Source: Deltaproteobacteria bacterium (GTDB lineage: Bacteria; Myxococcota_A; Polyangia; Polyangiales; Polyangiaceae). Taken from it: a DNA stretch of 35,073 bases. The position numbers and the translations under genes are program-made. Positions 20,948 to 29,119 of this stretch are shown here, piece after piece; position 1 is the first letter of the stretch; each line of letters begins with the position of its first letter. The notes beneath the pieces were generated by a model. It was not told the origin of the DNA. It saw only the letters and a list, made by a program, of their open reading frames with translations, and ran no database searches. The stretch covers positions 1 through 35,073 of the forward strand of contig QJWJ01000184.1 of NCBI GenBank assembly GCA_003235365.1, written 5' to 3'.

Positions 20948-21496
20948 TCAGAAGAGCATCAAGTCGCCCTCCTCAGGCACTTCGTGGTGCATGGGAATCA
21001 GACTCGGCAGGAACACCGGATGCTCGGATTGCAGGTCCAGCCGAACCCAGATCGCGCCGAAATCGCTGACGAATTGGTGCCACGGACCGCTGCTCACATC
21101 CAAAGGCGGAACTCGCAGGGCCTCAGCGCGCACGGAGATCGGAATGGCGACGCGAAAGTCCAGGCCCCGACGCACCAGCTGGTTCTTGATCCGCCCAAGC
21201 AGGCGATTGACGAGCTCGCCAGACCAATCGCGAATCAGCGCTTCGGGCCGATCCGAAGGGCGGCGGATCCCCGGCAAGCTGTGCCCGACGACGCGGGGAT
21301 GACAAACCAGCGTCAGCGCGCCGCGCATGCGTTCGCCCGCAAACCCCAGGATCGACACGACCGCGTCGTCGATCGGAGGGATCCCTCCGGCGACCTGCTG
21401 CCCCGCATAGGTCACTTCGCTGGCGAGCGATTCGAAAAGTCTGACGGTCGACGTCACGACGACGTCGTCGAAGACGCCTGCGCTTTTGCTATCCAT
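20948..21496 (-). CDS. CheX-like chemotaxis phosphatase
   Basis: The 182-residue protein resembles the CheC/CheX/FliY phosphatase family that removes phosphate from receiver domains. The CheX signature is visible in DWSGELVNRLLGRIKNQL, with the acid-amide pair Glu94 and Asn97 (ExxN), followed by GLDFRVAIPI. The N-terminal half has the expected strand pattern (VVSILGFAGERMRGALTLVC). The ATG at 21496 is preceded by AGGGGGG; a longer frame upstream has no ribosome-binding site or domain. No chemotaxis operon is nearby, so it may serve a separate two-component system; receivers are encoded elsewhere in the window. It is divergent from a STAS-like gene. Confidence 0.82.
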   Translation of the reverse strand: MDSKSAGVFDDVVVTSTVRLFESLASEVTYAGQQVAGGIPPIDDAVVSILGFAGERMRGALTLVCHPRVVGHSLPGIRRPSDRPEALIRDWSGELVNRLLGRIKNQLVRRGLDFRVAIPISVRAEALRVPPLDVSSGPWHQFVSDFGAIWVRLDLQSEHPVFLPSLIPMHHEVPEEGDLMLF

Positions 21497-21856
21497 GTGT
21501 GCCCCCCTACAGCCGACGCGGCCATGCTCGGGGGAACGGCTGCTGAGCGCGAAGGTTAAACCCCAATGTGTCGAGCGTACCACCAGGGTACGACATGCCG
21601 TGGCCTCGGACACCACGCGGACGACTCCCGACTCGCCCTGTGTGGTACGGCGGAAACGACCGCCGCGAAATGGGCCGCCCGTGGCCATTCCGAGTCGCGC
21701 CGGCGGGCTCAATCGATGGGCCTGGTCACTGCCAAGCCCGATCGTCCAACGGAAGGCGTGCGCGGGCGCCAGCACCTGGAGAGATCCACTTTCGAGCTCC
21801 TGGCGGTAGTGATACACCCGAGACTCCTGCAGGGACTTGGGCGAGGACGACGCAAC
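21497..21856. other. Divergent spacer between CheX-like and STAS-like genes
   Basis: This 360-base stretch contains only frames that look like shadows. It should hold promoters for both divergent genes. In-frame upstream starts for the STAS-like gene (for example the ATG at 21716) exist, so part of it may be coding if the start is earlier than annotated. Confidence 0.35.
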
Positions 21857-22309
21857 GTGCTGATCGGAGATTACTTTCCACTTCTGGTCCAAATCCAACC
21901 CAAGGTGCTCACCGCGGAGTCGATCGCGAAGATGGGTGAGGAGTTCGAAGTCTACTTCAGGCGAGGGGAACGCTACGTCGTCGTCTCGTTGCAGGCCAAG
22001 AACGCCCACAGTCCCAGCGCAACAGAACGCAAGCTCGTCGCCGACTGGGTCAATTCCCCACGTGTGATGGAGTTCGGTGGACGACTGTGCGTGGCCTCGG
22101 CCAACGTGTCCCGCAGCGCTTTCGAACGCGGAATGCTCACAGCCCTACTGTGGATCTGGCGCCCGCCATTTCCATTGAAACCCTTCCCCACCGTCGAAGC
22201 GGCGCTGGACTATGCACTGGAGATGGCCACCGGGGCGTCCCTACAGCTCCCAATGGACACGCCATTGCTACGACGAATCGTGCTCGAACGCTTGCGCGAC
22301 TTCATTTGA
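21857..22309 (+). CDS. STAS/SpoIIAA-like protein of unknown role
   Basis: From the GTG at 21857 the protein is 150 residues: FPLLVQIQPKVLTAESI, then EVYFRRGERYVVVSLQAKN, a helix ATERKLVADWV, RLCVASANVSRSAFERGMLT, and a C-terminal LKPFPTVEAALDYALE. This strand-helix order, with the last helix after F-x-T/D-x-x-x-A, resembles small SpoIIAA/STAS-like proteins common in myxobacteria. No phospho-acceptor Ser of classical SpoIIAA can be assigned with confidence. GAGG lies about 11 bases upstream. Its role may be in a partner-switch or membrane-linked signalling pathway, but that is only inferred. The start could be earlier, at 21716. Confidence 0.65.
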   Translation: MLIGDYFPLLVQIQPKVLTAESIAKMGEEFEVYFRRGERYVVVSLQAKNAHSPSATERKLVADWVNSPRVMEFGGRLCVASANVSRSAFERGMLTALLWIWRPPFPLKPFPTVEAALDYALEMATGASLQLPMDTPLLRRIVLERLRDFI

Positions 22310-22323
22310 GGCGCGCTCGGCCG

Positions 22324-22337
22324 GCGCCCTTCGGCGC
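22324..22337 (+). terminator. Short GC hairpin in a convergent spacer
   Basis: GCGCC (22324-22328) pairs with GGCGC (22333-22337) around CTTC, 14 bases after the STAS-like stop and before the end of the membrane-protein gene on the other strand. There is no T-run; it is a weak candidate. Confidence 0.3.
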
Positions 22338-22397
22338 GATTGCGGCTCTCAGAGGAGCAGGTGTACGCTGGCGGCCGGCGTCTACCGCGTCACCGCA

Positions 22398-22739
22398 TCA
22401 CCTCGGCGGCACGACGCGCACGGGCTGCGGCTCGGTTGGAGCTGATACGGGATCGCCCGCTAGCGGCGCAACGATCGCGTAGATGATCACGACGATGGCG
22501 AGCATCATCAGCGATGTGATGAAGTACGTCGAAAAGGGTGGGTGACGCGACGTGCTCCAGCCGTCGGCGTAAAACTTCCCACCACTGCGATCTCTCAGCT
22601 TCTGCTGAACACCCTCGAGCACGTCCACCTTCGGCGGCTCGTCTTCAGACGCCATGGCCCGCTTGAGCAAGGATTGAAGATCGCCCCCTGCCGCGGAGTC
22701 GGGTATGGGCTCTTGGTCGAGTTCGGATTCGTCCGCCAT
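22398..22739 (-). CDS. Single-pass membrane protein, possible sigma partner
   Basis: The 113-residue protein has an acidic N-terminal cytoplasmic part, a helix LEGVQQKLRDRSGGKFYADGW (split: LEGVQQKLRDRSGG and KFYADGW), one transmembrane helix (about residues 72-94, TSLMMLAIVVIIYAIV) and a short Pro-rich outer tail. Its ATG overlaps the sigma-factor stop by one base (TGATG), so it is translationally coupled to it, the place where anti-sigma genes usually sit. It lacks the H-x3-C-x2-C zinc motif of ZAS anti-sigma factors and has no classical RseA-like domain. A regulatory partner role is inferred from position only. Confidence 0.7.
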   Translation of the reverse strand: MADESELDQEPIPDSAAGGDLQSLLKRAMASEDEPPKVDVLEGVQQKLRDRSGGKFYADGWSTSRHPPFSTYFITSLMMLAIVVIIYAIVAPLAGDPVSAPTEPQPVRVVPPR

Positions 22740-23353
22740 CAGAGCTTCTCCCCGAGCTGCCTCGAAACCTTCTCTTTGAGCATCGAACGCGCTCGGTGAA
22801 TGCGACTTTTCACGGTGCCTTCCGGCAATCCCGTAATCGCCATGATCTCCTCGTAGGTCAACTCTTCCACGTCACGCAGCACCAGCACCTCTCGAAAGTC
22901 GGGCTCGAGCTGACTGATCGCAAGCCTCACGATGTGTTCCGCTTGCAAACCCTGTAGCACCTGATCGGGCGTTGAGGCCTCGCCGGTGGTGACGCCACGC
23001 GCGTCCTGCAGCGATCGTCGCTCCGCGGTCAGGTCCAGTTCGTCCTGAGCGCCCGCTTTGCGGCGATACAGGTACTTGCTGCGGTTCTTGCAGAGGTTGA
23101 CGGCAATTCGGTAGACCCACGTCGACAGCTTCGAGTCACCACGAAAGGTGTCGATCGCTTTGAAGACTTGGACGAAGACCTCCTGCACCATGTCCTCAGC
23201 CTCTTCGCGATTGCCGAGCATGCGCAGAACGAGACCGAAAACGCGTCGCTCATAGGCTTCGACGAGCTGGTTGAAGGCTCGTTCGTCTCGATCTTGAAGC
23301 CGTTCGATGAAACGTCGCTCGGCGTTTTCGTCGTGCTGGACCACTGGACGGTC
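22739..23353 (-). CDS. ECF sigma factor (RpoE-like)
   Basis: The protein carries region 2 (DERAFNQLVEAYERRVFGLV, EEAEDMVQEVFVQVFKAI, LSTWVYRIAVNLCKNR) and region 4 (LEPDFREVLVLRDVEELTYE, IMAITGLPEGTVKSRIHRAR) of extracytoplasmic-function sigma factors, with a somewhat long linker between them. The start is uncertain. The frame is open to a TTG at 23515 (258 residues), but family members begin 10-20 residues before region 2, so the GTG at 23353 (204 residues) is preferred; ATG 23509 is the alternative. Neither has a strong ribosome-binding site. The stop overlaps the start of a small membrane protein. A giant TPR/HEAT gene is divergent and is a plausible target. Confidence 0.88.
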   Translation of the reverse strand, partial: DRPVVQHDENAERRFIERLQDRDERAFNQLVEAYERRVFGLVLRMLGNREEAEDMVQEVFVQVFKAIDTFRGDSKLSTWVYRIAVNLCKNRSKYLYRRKAGAQDELDLTAERRSLQDARGVTTGEASTPDQVLQGLQAEHIVRLAISQLEPDFREVLVLRDVEELTYEEIMAITGLPEGTVKSRIHRARSMLKEKVSRQLGEKL

Positions 23354-23653
23354 TCGAACCCTACTCTGGATCGCTCCGCACGTCTGCCGTGGCGTAGCCT
23401 TGCCATGGATAGCCAAGGTGGCGCCGCCAAAGGCGTCTCCCATCCAGGGAATGAGACGGACCGAGAACTCGAGCTGGGACAAGAACCATTGCGGCAAAGT
23501 TCCCGGCATGGACAAATCGCGACGGGGCGCTGGACCAGCGGTCGGTCACGGTTGGCGACGAACGCTGGCGGCGGATCCGCCGGCCCACGCGGCAATCCCC
23601 CGGTGGGTGCGGGGCCCCCGCCTCCAATGGGATGTGGTAGCTTGAGCTTCCTG
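23354..23653. other. Divergent region between sigma and repeat-protein genes
   Basis: This 300-base stretch separates the preferred sigma start from the TPR/HEAT start. It is open in both strands, so part may encode the sigma N-terminus if the longer start is used. No clear ECF-type GAAC promoter was found on either strand. Confidence 0.3.
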
Positions 23654-26600
23654 ATGCGAAGGTTGCGTCCGTTCGGTATCGGGTTGCTCGTCGTCACGAT
23701 GTTGTCCAGCACGACGGCCTTTCTGATCGCAGCGGCGTTCCCAAGCACCGCCGCCGCCGACTTCAACCCGCGGGGACGACAGCGAGCGAAGCCGACGCGA
23801 CCGAGCCCGCCAAAGGCGCCGAGCCAATCCAGGACTTCGACCTCCAAGGCGACCACCCCCAAAAAACCCACAGCGGCGACCCCGACCTCGCCTGCCCAAG
23901 ACGACGAGGCGCTGATCCATCGCTACACGGCCATCGTCGCAAACCAACCCGGGGCGACGTTTCCGTTGCAACGCTTGGCCGAGCTGTATCGCAAACGCGA
24001 CGGCAATCTCGACCAACTGATCGCCGAATTCGAAAGGCGCGCGGCCTCCGCGGGAGCCTACAATGCGTTGGTCGCCCTCGGCGGCATTTACCTGCAAGCC
24101 GCACGACCGGAAGACGCCGAACGCACGTTCGAGAAGGCCACGGCTCGAGACCCCGCCCAGGCCGTCGCGTGGATGGCCTTGGCGCGCCTGTACGAAGGGC
24201 GCAGCGACCACGCTCGCGCGCGCGACGCGTACGAGCGCGCATTGCCGTTGCTGAAAGACGATGCCGAACGCGAGCAAACGCTGCGCGCCTTGATGAAGCT
24301 CAATCTCGATGCCAACGACCTGGCAGGGGCGCGGGAAGTGCACCAGCAATTGGTCAAACGCGCGAAGGGGTCGTTTTTCGTGCAAGCCGAGCTGGGCGCC
24401 GAGTTGCTATCGCGCGGCCAGTACGATCTCGCCGAGCAAGAGTGCCGACGAGTCGTCAAAGTCGCCGCGGGCGACAACCGCGCGTTGGCCCCGGCTTTGC
24501 GCGACCTGGGCAAAGCCCTAGCCAAGCAGGGCAAGACCGACGAGGCGCTGTCCACCCTACGCCGCGCGCTGCGTATCACCTCGGCGCAGTCAGGCCTGCG
24601 GCGCGAACTGCTCGACTTGCTGGTAGAGGTTTACCGCGACGCGGAGAAACTGCCCGACCTGGTCGCGTTGCTCGAAAAGGAGAGCGGCAACGACTTTGCG
24701 CGGCTGCGCTTGTTGGGCGGCTTGTACGAAGAGCTGGGCCGCATCGAAGATGCCTTGAAGACTTACCGCGCCGCACTGCGCACCAACAGCAAAGATCTCG
24801 AGGTGCGCTTACGCATGGTGCGGCTGCTTCAGATCCAGGGTGAACTGGACGAAGCCATCAGCGAATACCGCTCGCTCAGCAAGGCCGCGCCACACAATCC
24901 CGATTTCGTCTTTCAGTTGACCGAAGCATTGCTCCAACAGGGCAAGCGCGACGAAGCCGTGGCCGAATTGCAGCGCCTCGAACAGCGCGCCCGCGGCGAC
25001 GAGCAAGTGCTGACGTCACTCGTCGACTACTACGAGCGCGTCGGCGAAACGAAGCGTTCCGTCGAATTGCTGGAGCGCCTCGCAAAGTCGGGACGCAGTG
25101 ATCCGGGGCACGTCATCGAGCTCGGCGATCGCTACTTCCAGGAGGGCGACACGGCGAAGGCTCAAGCCACTTGGAAGCGCATTCTGACGATCATCCCCAA
25201 CCGCGCCCGAGCCCTGCACACGCTGGGCGAGGTCTACCTCGACCACGACATGCCAGAGCTGGCCCTGGCTTCTCTGGAAGAAGCGGTCAAAGCAGCACCT
25301 GGCGACGAGAAGTACGTCAGAGCGCTGGCCTTGGCTTTGGAGCGCTCCGGATCGGGCGCCCCCAAGCGCGCACGCATCGAACGCTACGAGCGAGCGCTGC
25401 GTCTGTGGCAACAACTGCTCGGGAGCCAAAACGCTCGAACGGCGCGCGAAGCGCGCCAACACATCGTGACGTTGTGGGGACTGGGCGGAACGCTCGAGCA
25501 ACGCATTGCCCCGCTCGAACGCAATCTCAAGGCCGATCCGCCTGATCTGAATTCCGGACGCCTGCTCGCCGAAGCGTACCTGCGCCTCAAGCAGCTCGAC
25601 AAGGCCGAACGCGTGCTGTCGCGGGTCGTCACCCACGCACCCGGCGACGCTCAGAGCTTGCTCCTACTCGAACACACGTTGGTGCAGCAGCGGCGCATGA
25701 CCGACGCCATCGGCGTGCTGCAGAAACTGGTGAAGATCGAGCCGAACCGTGCGCGCGAGTACTACCAGCGCATGGCCCAGTACGCGGCCGAGATGTACCG
25801 CGACGACGACGCAATCCGCTATGCCGCCAAAGCCGTCGAGCTCAGCCCGGACGATGCCGTCGGGCACAAGAACCTGGCCGAGATGTACGCGCGCCGGCAG
25901 GACGTGAACAAGGCGATTGCCGAGTACCGCGCCGCGATCGACAAGAACGACCGTCTATTTCCGGCTTACATCGCCCTGGCCGAACTGTTGATTGGCCAGC
26001 ACCGGAACCTCGAGGCCGACAAGCTATTGAGACGCGTGATCCGCTCGGCGACCGACGAGGAACTGCTGACGCGCGCGGCGCGATTGAGCATTCAAATGAA
26101 TGTCGGCGCCGGCACGTTGCCGGACCTAGAACGCGAGCTGCTACCGATTGCCCTGGCAAACTCGAACAAGCCCATCTACCGGCGCTTGTTGGTCGAGATT
26201 TACGGGACCCTCACCTTCCCCCTCGTCCAGCAAACGCGCAGTCGTGACGCGGCCGTGAGAGAGCGCGCTCGTGCCGAACTGCTGCGCATCGGTCAGCGCG
26301 CGGTCAAGCCGCTGCTCGATGCATTGGCCGATCCGCGCGCCGCACAGCAGCAGATCGCCATCGATCTGCTGACGCATCTGCGCAACCCCAACGCGAACCA
26401 GGCACTGTTCGTGTTCGCCAAGAGCGACGCGAATCCCGAATTGCGCATGCACGCGATGATCGCCGTTGGCGCAACCGGAGACGTCGACGTCCTGCCCGAC
26501 TACAAAGAGCTGTTGTTCGACGGCGACAGAGCTCGCGTCGACGAGGGGGACCCCGTGAGCTTGGCTGCCGCCTGGGGTCTGTGCCAGGTCGAGCATCGCA

Positions 26601-27793
26601 GCGCCAACAAGCTGATTCTCGATCTGCTCGAATCGGACTCGCCCACGGCGCGCGCCGTGGCGGCGATCAGTGCCAGTCTACGCCGCATCCCCGGAGCAAA
26701 AACCGCCGTACAACGACTGTTGGACTCAGCTGAATACGGCAATTCGTCCCGCGCGGCAGCGGCCTTCGCGCTCGGTGAACTCGGGGGCAAGGAAGCGCAA
26801 CCGCTGCTCGCCGAACTGGCGCGTTCGAGCGATCGCGCGGTTCGGGCCAGCGCGCTCGTTGCCTTGGCCCGGTTGCGCAGTCCGCGCGCGGCCCAGGCCA
26901 TCGCCGACTCGCTCGTCGACGAAGACGCGACACTGCGCGAGGCTGCCGTGGGGGCTGCAAGTTTACTCGCGGGCGGCGAATTCGAACCGAGCGGCAACGT
27001 ACATGCCATTCCGGTGGGGCGGGTCAACGTCGGGTCGATGTTGACCGAACTGTACCCCAAGCGCGGCAACCCCGAGCTCGAAGCAAGAGCGCTGGTACTG
27101 CTCGAGAGCGAGCTGACGTCGGCAGTCGCCCTCGCCGTCGCGCGCTCGCCACAACAGGCGCGCTTGGTGTCCGAAGCCTTGCTCGCCTCGGGAGGTCGCC
27201 CAGCATTCGGTGAGCTGAGCGAGCAGCTGGATCAGGCTCCGGAAGCCTTGAGGGAAAAAGCGACCGGCGCGCTGGAGCGCTTGGCGGCGCGTGCCGTCGG
27301 GCCATTCGCGGCCATTGCCGTGCACCCTTCTGCGGAAGTGCGGACCACGGCGCTCTTGTTCTTGGCACACCGCGACGAACCGCTGGCGTGGCAATCACTC
27401 GTCAACGCCCTGACCGACTCGGATGAACGGGTTCGACGGCTGGCGCTCGAAGCACTGGGCAACCGCCCCAAGCTGGAAACCATCGAATCGGTGGTGAAGC
27501 TGCTGACGGCCTCGGACGGCTGGAACGAACGTGTCCACGCCATGCAATCGTTGGCCCAGTTCGGATCCCTGCCGGCCAAAGCCCACGAAGATCCACGCTA
27601 TCGGCGCGCCACGAACGAAGTCGCGAAACTCGTAACCGCCGACGAATTTGCTTTCGTGCGTGAGTCGGCCTGCCGCGCACTGGTCGAGCTGGCCCCCGAG
27701 CGGGCAAAGAGCACGCTGCCGACCGTCGCCACCAGCGACGCGGAAAAGCGGGTTCGCCAAACGGCGGCACAGTTGCTATCTCAGTTGCCATGA
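23654..27793 (+). CDS. Exported giant TPR and HEAT repeat protein
   Basis: The 1379-residue protein begins with a signal sequence (MRRLRPFGIGLLVVTMLSS, cleavage near TAAA-DF at about residue 36) and a Pro/Thr/Lys linker to about residue 80. It continues with about 15-20 TPR units, recognisable by repeated A-x-x-A-Y and P-x-x-A patterns (GGIYLQAARPEDAERTFEKA, LARLYEGRSDHARARDAYER, AEMYARRQDVNKAIAEYR), to about residue 880. The C-terminal third is a run of HEAT-like repeats (RAAAAFALGELGGKEAQPLL, RASALVALARLRSPRAAQAI, RRLALEALGN). No catalytic motif is seen. It is probably a periplasmic scaffold. The ATG at 23654 is chosen for its signal peptide. The stop overlaps the next lipoprotein gene as ATGA, so the two are co-translated. 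Confidence 0.88.
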   Translation: MRRLRPFGIGLLVVTMLSSTTAFLIAAAFPSTAAADFNPRGRQRAKPTRPSPPKAPSQSRTSTSKATTPKKPTAATPTSPAQDDEALIHRYTAIVANQPGATFPLQRLAELYRKRDGNLDQLIAEFERRAASAGAYNALVALGGIYLQAARPEDAERTFEKATARDPAQAVAWMALARLYEGRSDHARARDAYERALPLLKDDAEREQTLRALMKLNLDANDLAGAREVHQQLVKRAKGSFFVQAELGAELLSRGQYDLAEQECRRVVKVAAGDNRALAPALRDLGKALAKQGKTDEALSTLRRALRITSAQSGLRRELLDLLVEVYRDAEKLPDLVALLEKESGNDFARLRLLGGLYEELGRIEDALKTYRAALRTNSKDLEVRLRMVRLLQIQGELDEAISEYRSLSKAAPHNPDFVFQLTEALLQQGKRDEAVAELQRLEQRARGDEQVLTSLVDYYERVGETKRSVELLERLAKSGRSDPGHVIELGDRYFQEGDTAKAQATWKRILTIIPNRARALHTLGEVYLDHDMPELALASLEEAVKAAPGDEKYVRALALALERSGSGAPKRARIERYERALRLWQQLLGSQNARTAREARQHIVTLWGLGGTLEQRIAPLERNLKADPPDLNSGRLLAEAYLRLKQLDKAERVLSRVVTHAPGDAQSLLLLEHTLVQQRRMTDAIGVLQKLVKIEPNRAREYYQRMAQYAAEMYRDDDAIRYAAKAVELSPDDAVGHKNLAEMYARRQDVNKAIAEYRAAIDKNDRLFPAYIALAELLIGQHRNLEADKLLRRVIRSATDEELLTRAARLSIQMNVGAGTLPDLERELLPIALANSNKPIYRRLLVEIYGTLTFPLVQQTRSRDAAVRERARAELLRIGQRAVKPLLDALADPRAAQQQIAIDLLTHLRNPNANQALFVFAKSDANPELRMHAMIAVGATGDVDVLPDYKELLFDGDRARVDEGDPVSLAAAWGLCQVEHRSANKLILDLLESDSPTARAVAAISASLRRIPGAKTAVQRLLDSAEYGNSSRAAAAFALGELGGKEAQPLLAELARSSDRAVRASALVALARLRSPRAAQAIADSLVDEDATLREAAVGAASLLAGGEFEPSGNVHAIPVGRVNVGSMLTELYPKRGNPELEARALVLLESELTSAVALAVARSPQQARLVSEALLASGGRPAFGELSEQLDQAPEALREKATGALERLAARAVGPFAAIAVHPSAEVRTTALLFLAHRDEPLAWQSLVNALTDSDERVRRLALEALGNRPKLETIESVVKLLTASDGWNERVHAMQSLAQFGSLPAKAHEDPRYRRATNEVAKLVTADEFAFVRESACRALVELAPERAKSTLPTVATSDAEKRVRQTAAQLLSQLP

Positions 27794-28425
27794 CTCGGCA
27801 AACGAGCCCGTGGCGGTTGGCGTCAAGTCCGACGATCGACGCCGCGCCCAGCTCGACGCGCCCAGTCCCCTCTCGACGCGGCGTTGACCGACGGCGGGTT
27901 CGTGTCGCGCAGGGGGCGCTGATCGCTACCTCGTGTGCAATCGTCATCGCGTCCGTGGGTTGTGGGCGCATCGACCGCTTCGACACGGGAGACGACGAGG
28001 CCTACTGTGGCAACGTCGTGACTTCGTCGTTTTTCCGGCGCGGATTCACGAACCTCCCCCGATTGCAGCTGCGCCTCGACACCGCATCGCTTCACGATCA
28101 TCCGGCGAACATCAGCACCGATGACGACAAAGACGGCATCTGCTCGCCCCAGGCCACGTTCGAAGACGCCGAGATGCGGATGAGCCAAGAGATGCAGGCG
28201 GACCCCGTCAGCCAGCTCGAGTTCGGCGACGCGAGGGAGATGAATCTGCTCGGTTGGGTCGACTCGAGCTGTGATGGCACCTACCTCGCGATCGTTTCGT
28301 TGATGCGCGACGACAGCGTCGAGGTGCGGCTCACGCGCGGCGAGCGCAACAGCTCGGGCGACGAGGTGGGCCCTTTCGGCGTGTTTCGGCTCACGCGACA
28401 CGACGGGGATTGCGGGTTCGAGTAG
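27790..28425 (+). CDS. Small lipoprotein of unknown function
   Basis: The 211-residue protein has an unusually long basic head (about 40 residues, ending RRVRVAQG) before the hydrophobic segment ALIATSCAIVIASVGC, whose final Cys is the likely lipidation site. The mature part has four Cys and an Asp-rich patch (STDDDKDGIC) and shows no known motif. Its ATG overlaps the stop of the giant repeat protein gene, implying a shared complex or pathway. No internal start nearer the signal peptide is visible, so the long head is probably real. Confidence 0.72.
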   Translation: MTRQTSPWRLASSPTIDAAPSSTRPVPSRRGVDRRRVRVAQGALIATSCAIVIASVGCGRIDRFDTGDDEAYCGNVVTSSFFRRGFTNLPRLQLRLDTASLHDHPANISTDDDKDGICSPQATFEDAEMRMSQEMQADPVSQLEFGDAREMNLLGWVDSSCDGTYLAIVSLMRDDSVEVRLTRGERNSSGDEVGPFGVFRLTRHDGDCGFE

Positions 28426-28568
28426 CCAGTTCGAGCGCAGGGACCTCCCGCGTGACAGCGGTGGAACACCTGGAGACCGCGCCGCGATGCTGGCTTTCGT
28501 TCGGCCCGAGGGCGTGACAGTATGGAGGAGCAGCCCTAAGTTGGGCAGCGCATCGGAAACCAAACGTC

Positions 28569-29078
28569 GTGGCTCGTCGATTCCTCTTCCTCACGTGGGC
28601 TCCTGCTCTGGTAGCAGCGTGTTCGCTCAATCCCCGGGGCGAACTGCCGGGAGAGGCGGAACCGGGTCAGAATCAGACGGCTGGTGATTTTCCGATCCCC
28701 GATGGGATCGACCCATCGCCGGACCGAAACACGCCCCAGGGTGACACCACCGGCGACCCCGCCCTCGACGGTGAGCTCAGCGAAAGTTCCGGAGACGACG
28801 GCTTCGTCGGGGAAGATCCGGCACTGAGCCCGGAGAACGAAACGCCAGCGACACCAGCGCCGGGAATGCCGAGCGGCGCGGGTGCTCCGGGTCCGGAAGT
28901 GGCTCCGACGTCAACGACGCCACCCCAAGACGCACCGCTGGACCCTCTGGAGCCGGAGCCGGAGCCGATTGATGGCGACCAGAGCGGCGCCGAACCCACC
29001 GACGCGGGCGCTGGCCCGCCCGATGGCGGCGCGATCGACAGCGACGCCAATACCGAGTCCGACGGCGCTGGCCCCTGA
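28569..29078 (+). CDS. Acidic low-complexity lipoprotein
   Basis: The 169-residue protein starts with GTG and a short signal (MARRFLFLTWAPALVAAC, Cys18). The rest is almost entirely Asp, Glu, Pro, Gly, Ser and Thr with no predicted fold, such as PLDPLEPEPEPIDGDQSG. It looks like a surface linker or stalk without a terminal domain, unlike the other linker lipoproteins in this window. No good ribosome-binding site precedes the GTG. Codon pattern and signal peptide support a real gene; function unknown. Confidence 0.6.
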   Translation: MARRFLFLTWAPALVAACSLNPRGELPGEAEPGQNQTAGDFPIPDGIDPSPDRNTPQGDTTGDPALDGELSESSGDDGFVGEDPALSPENETPATPAPGMPSGAGAPGPEVAPTSTTPPQDAPLDPLEPEPEPIDGDQSGAEPTDAGAGPPDGGAIDSDANTESDGAGP

Positions 29079-29119
29079 GGGAATTCTGTCGAGCGCTGGT
29101 CGAACAGGAGGAGCGGCGC

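Noticed and set aside
23354..23515. Longer N-terminus for the ECF sigma factor
   Set aside because: The extra 54 residues have no family counterpart and start from TTG without a ribosome-binding site. They are kept only as an alternative.
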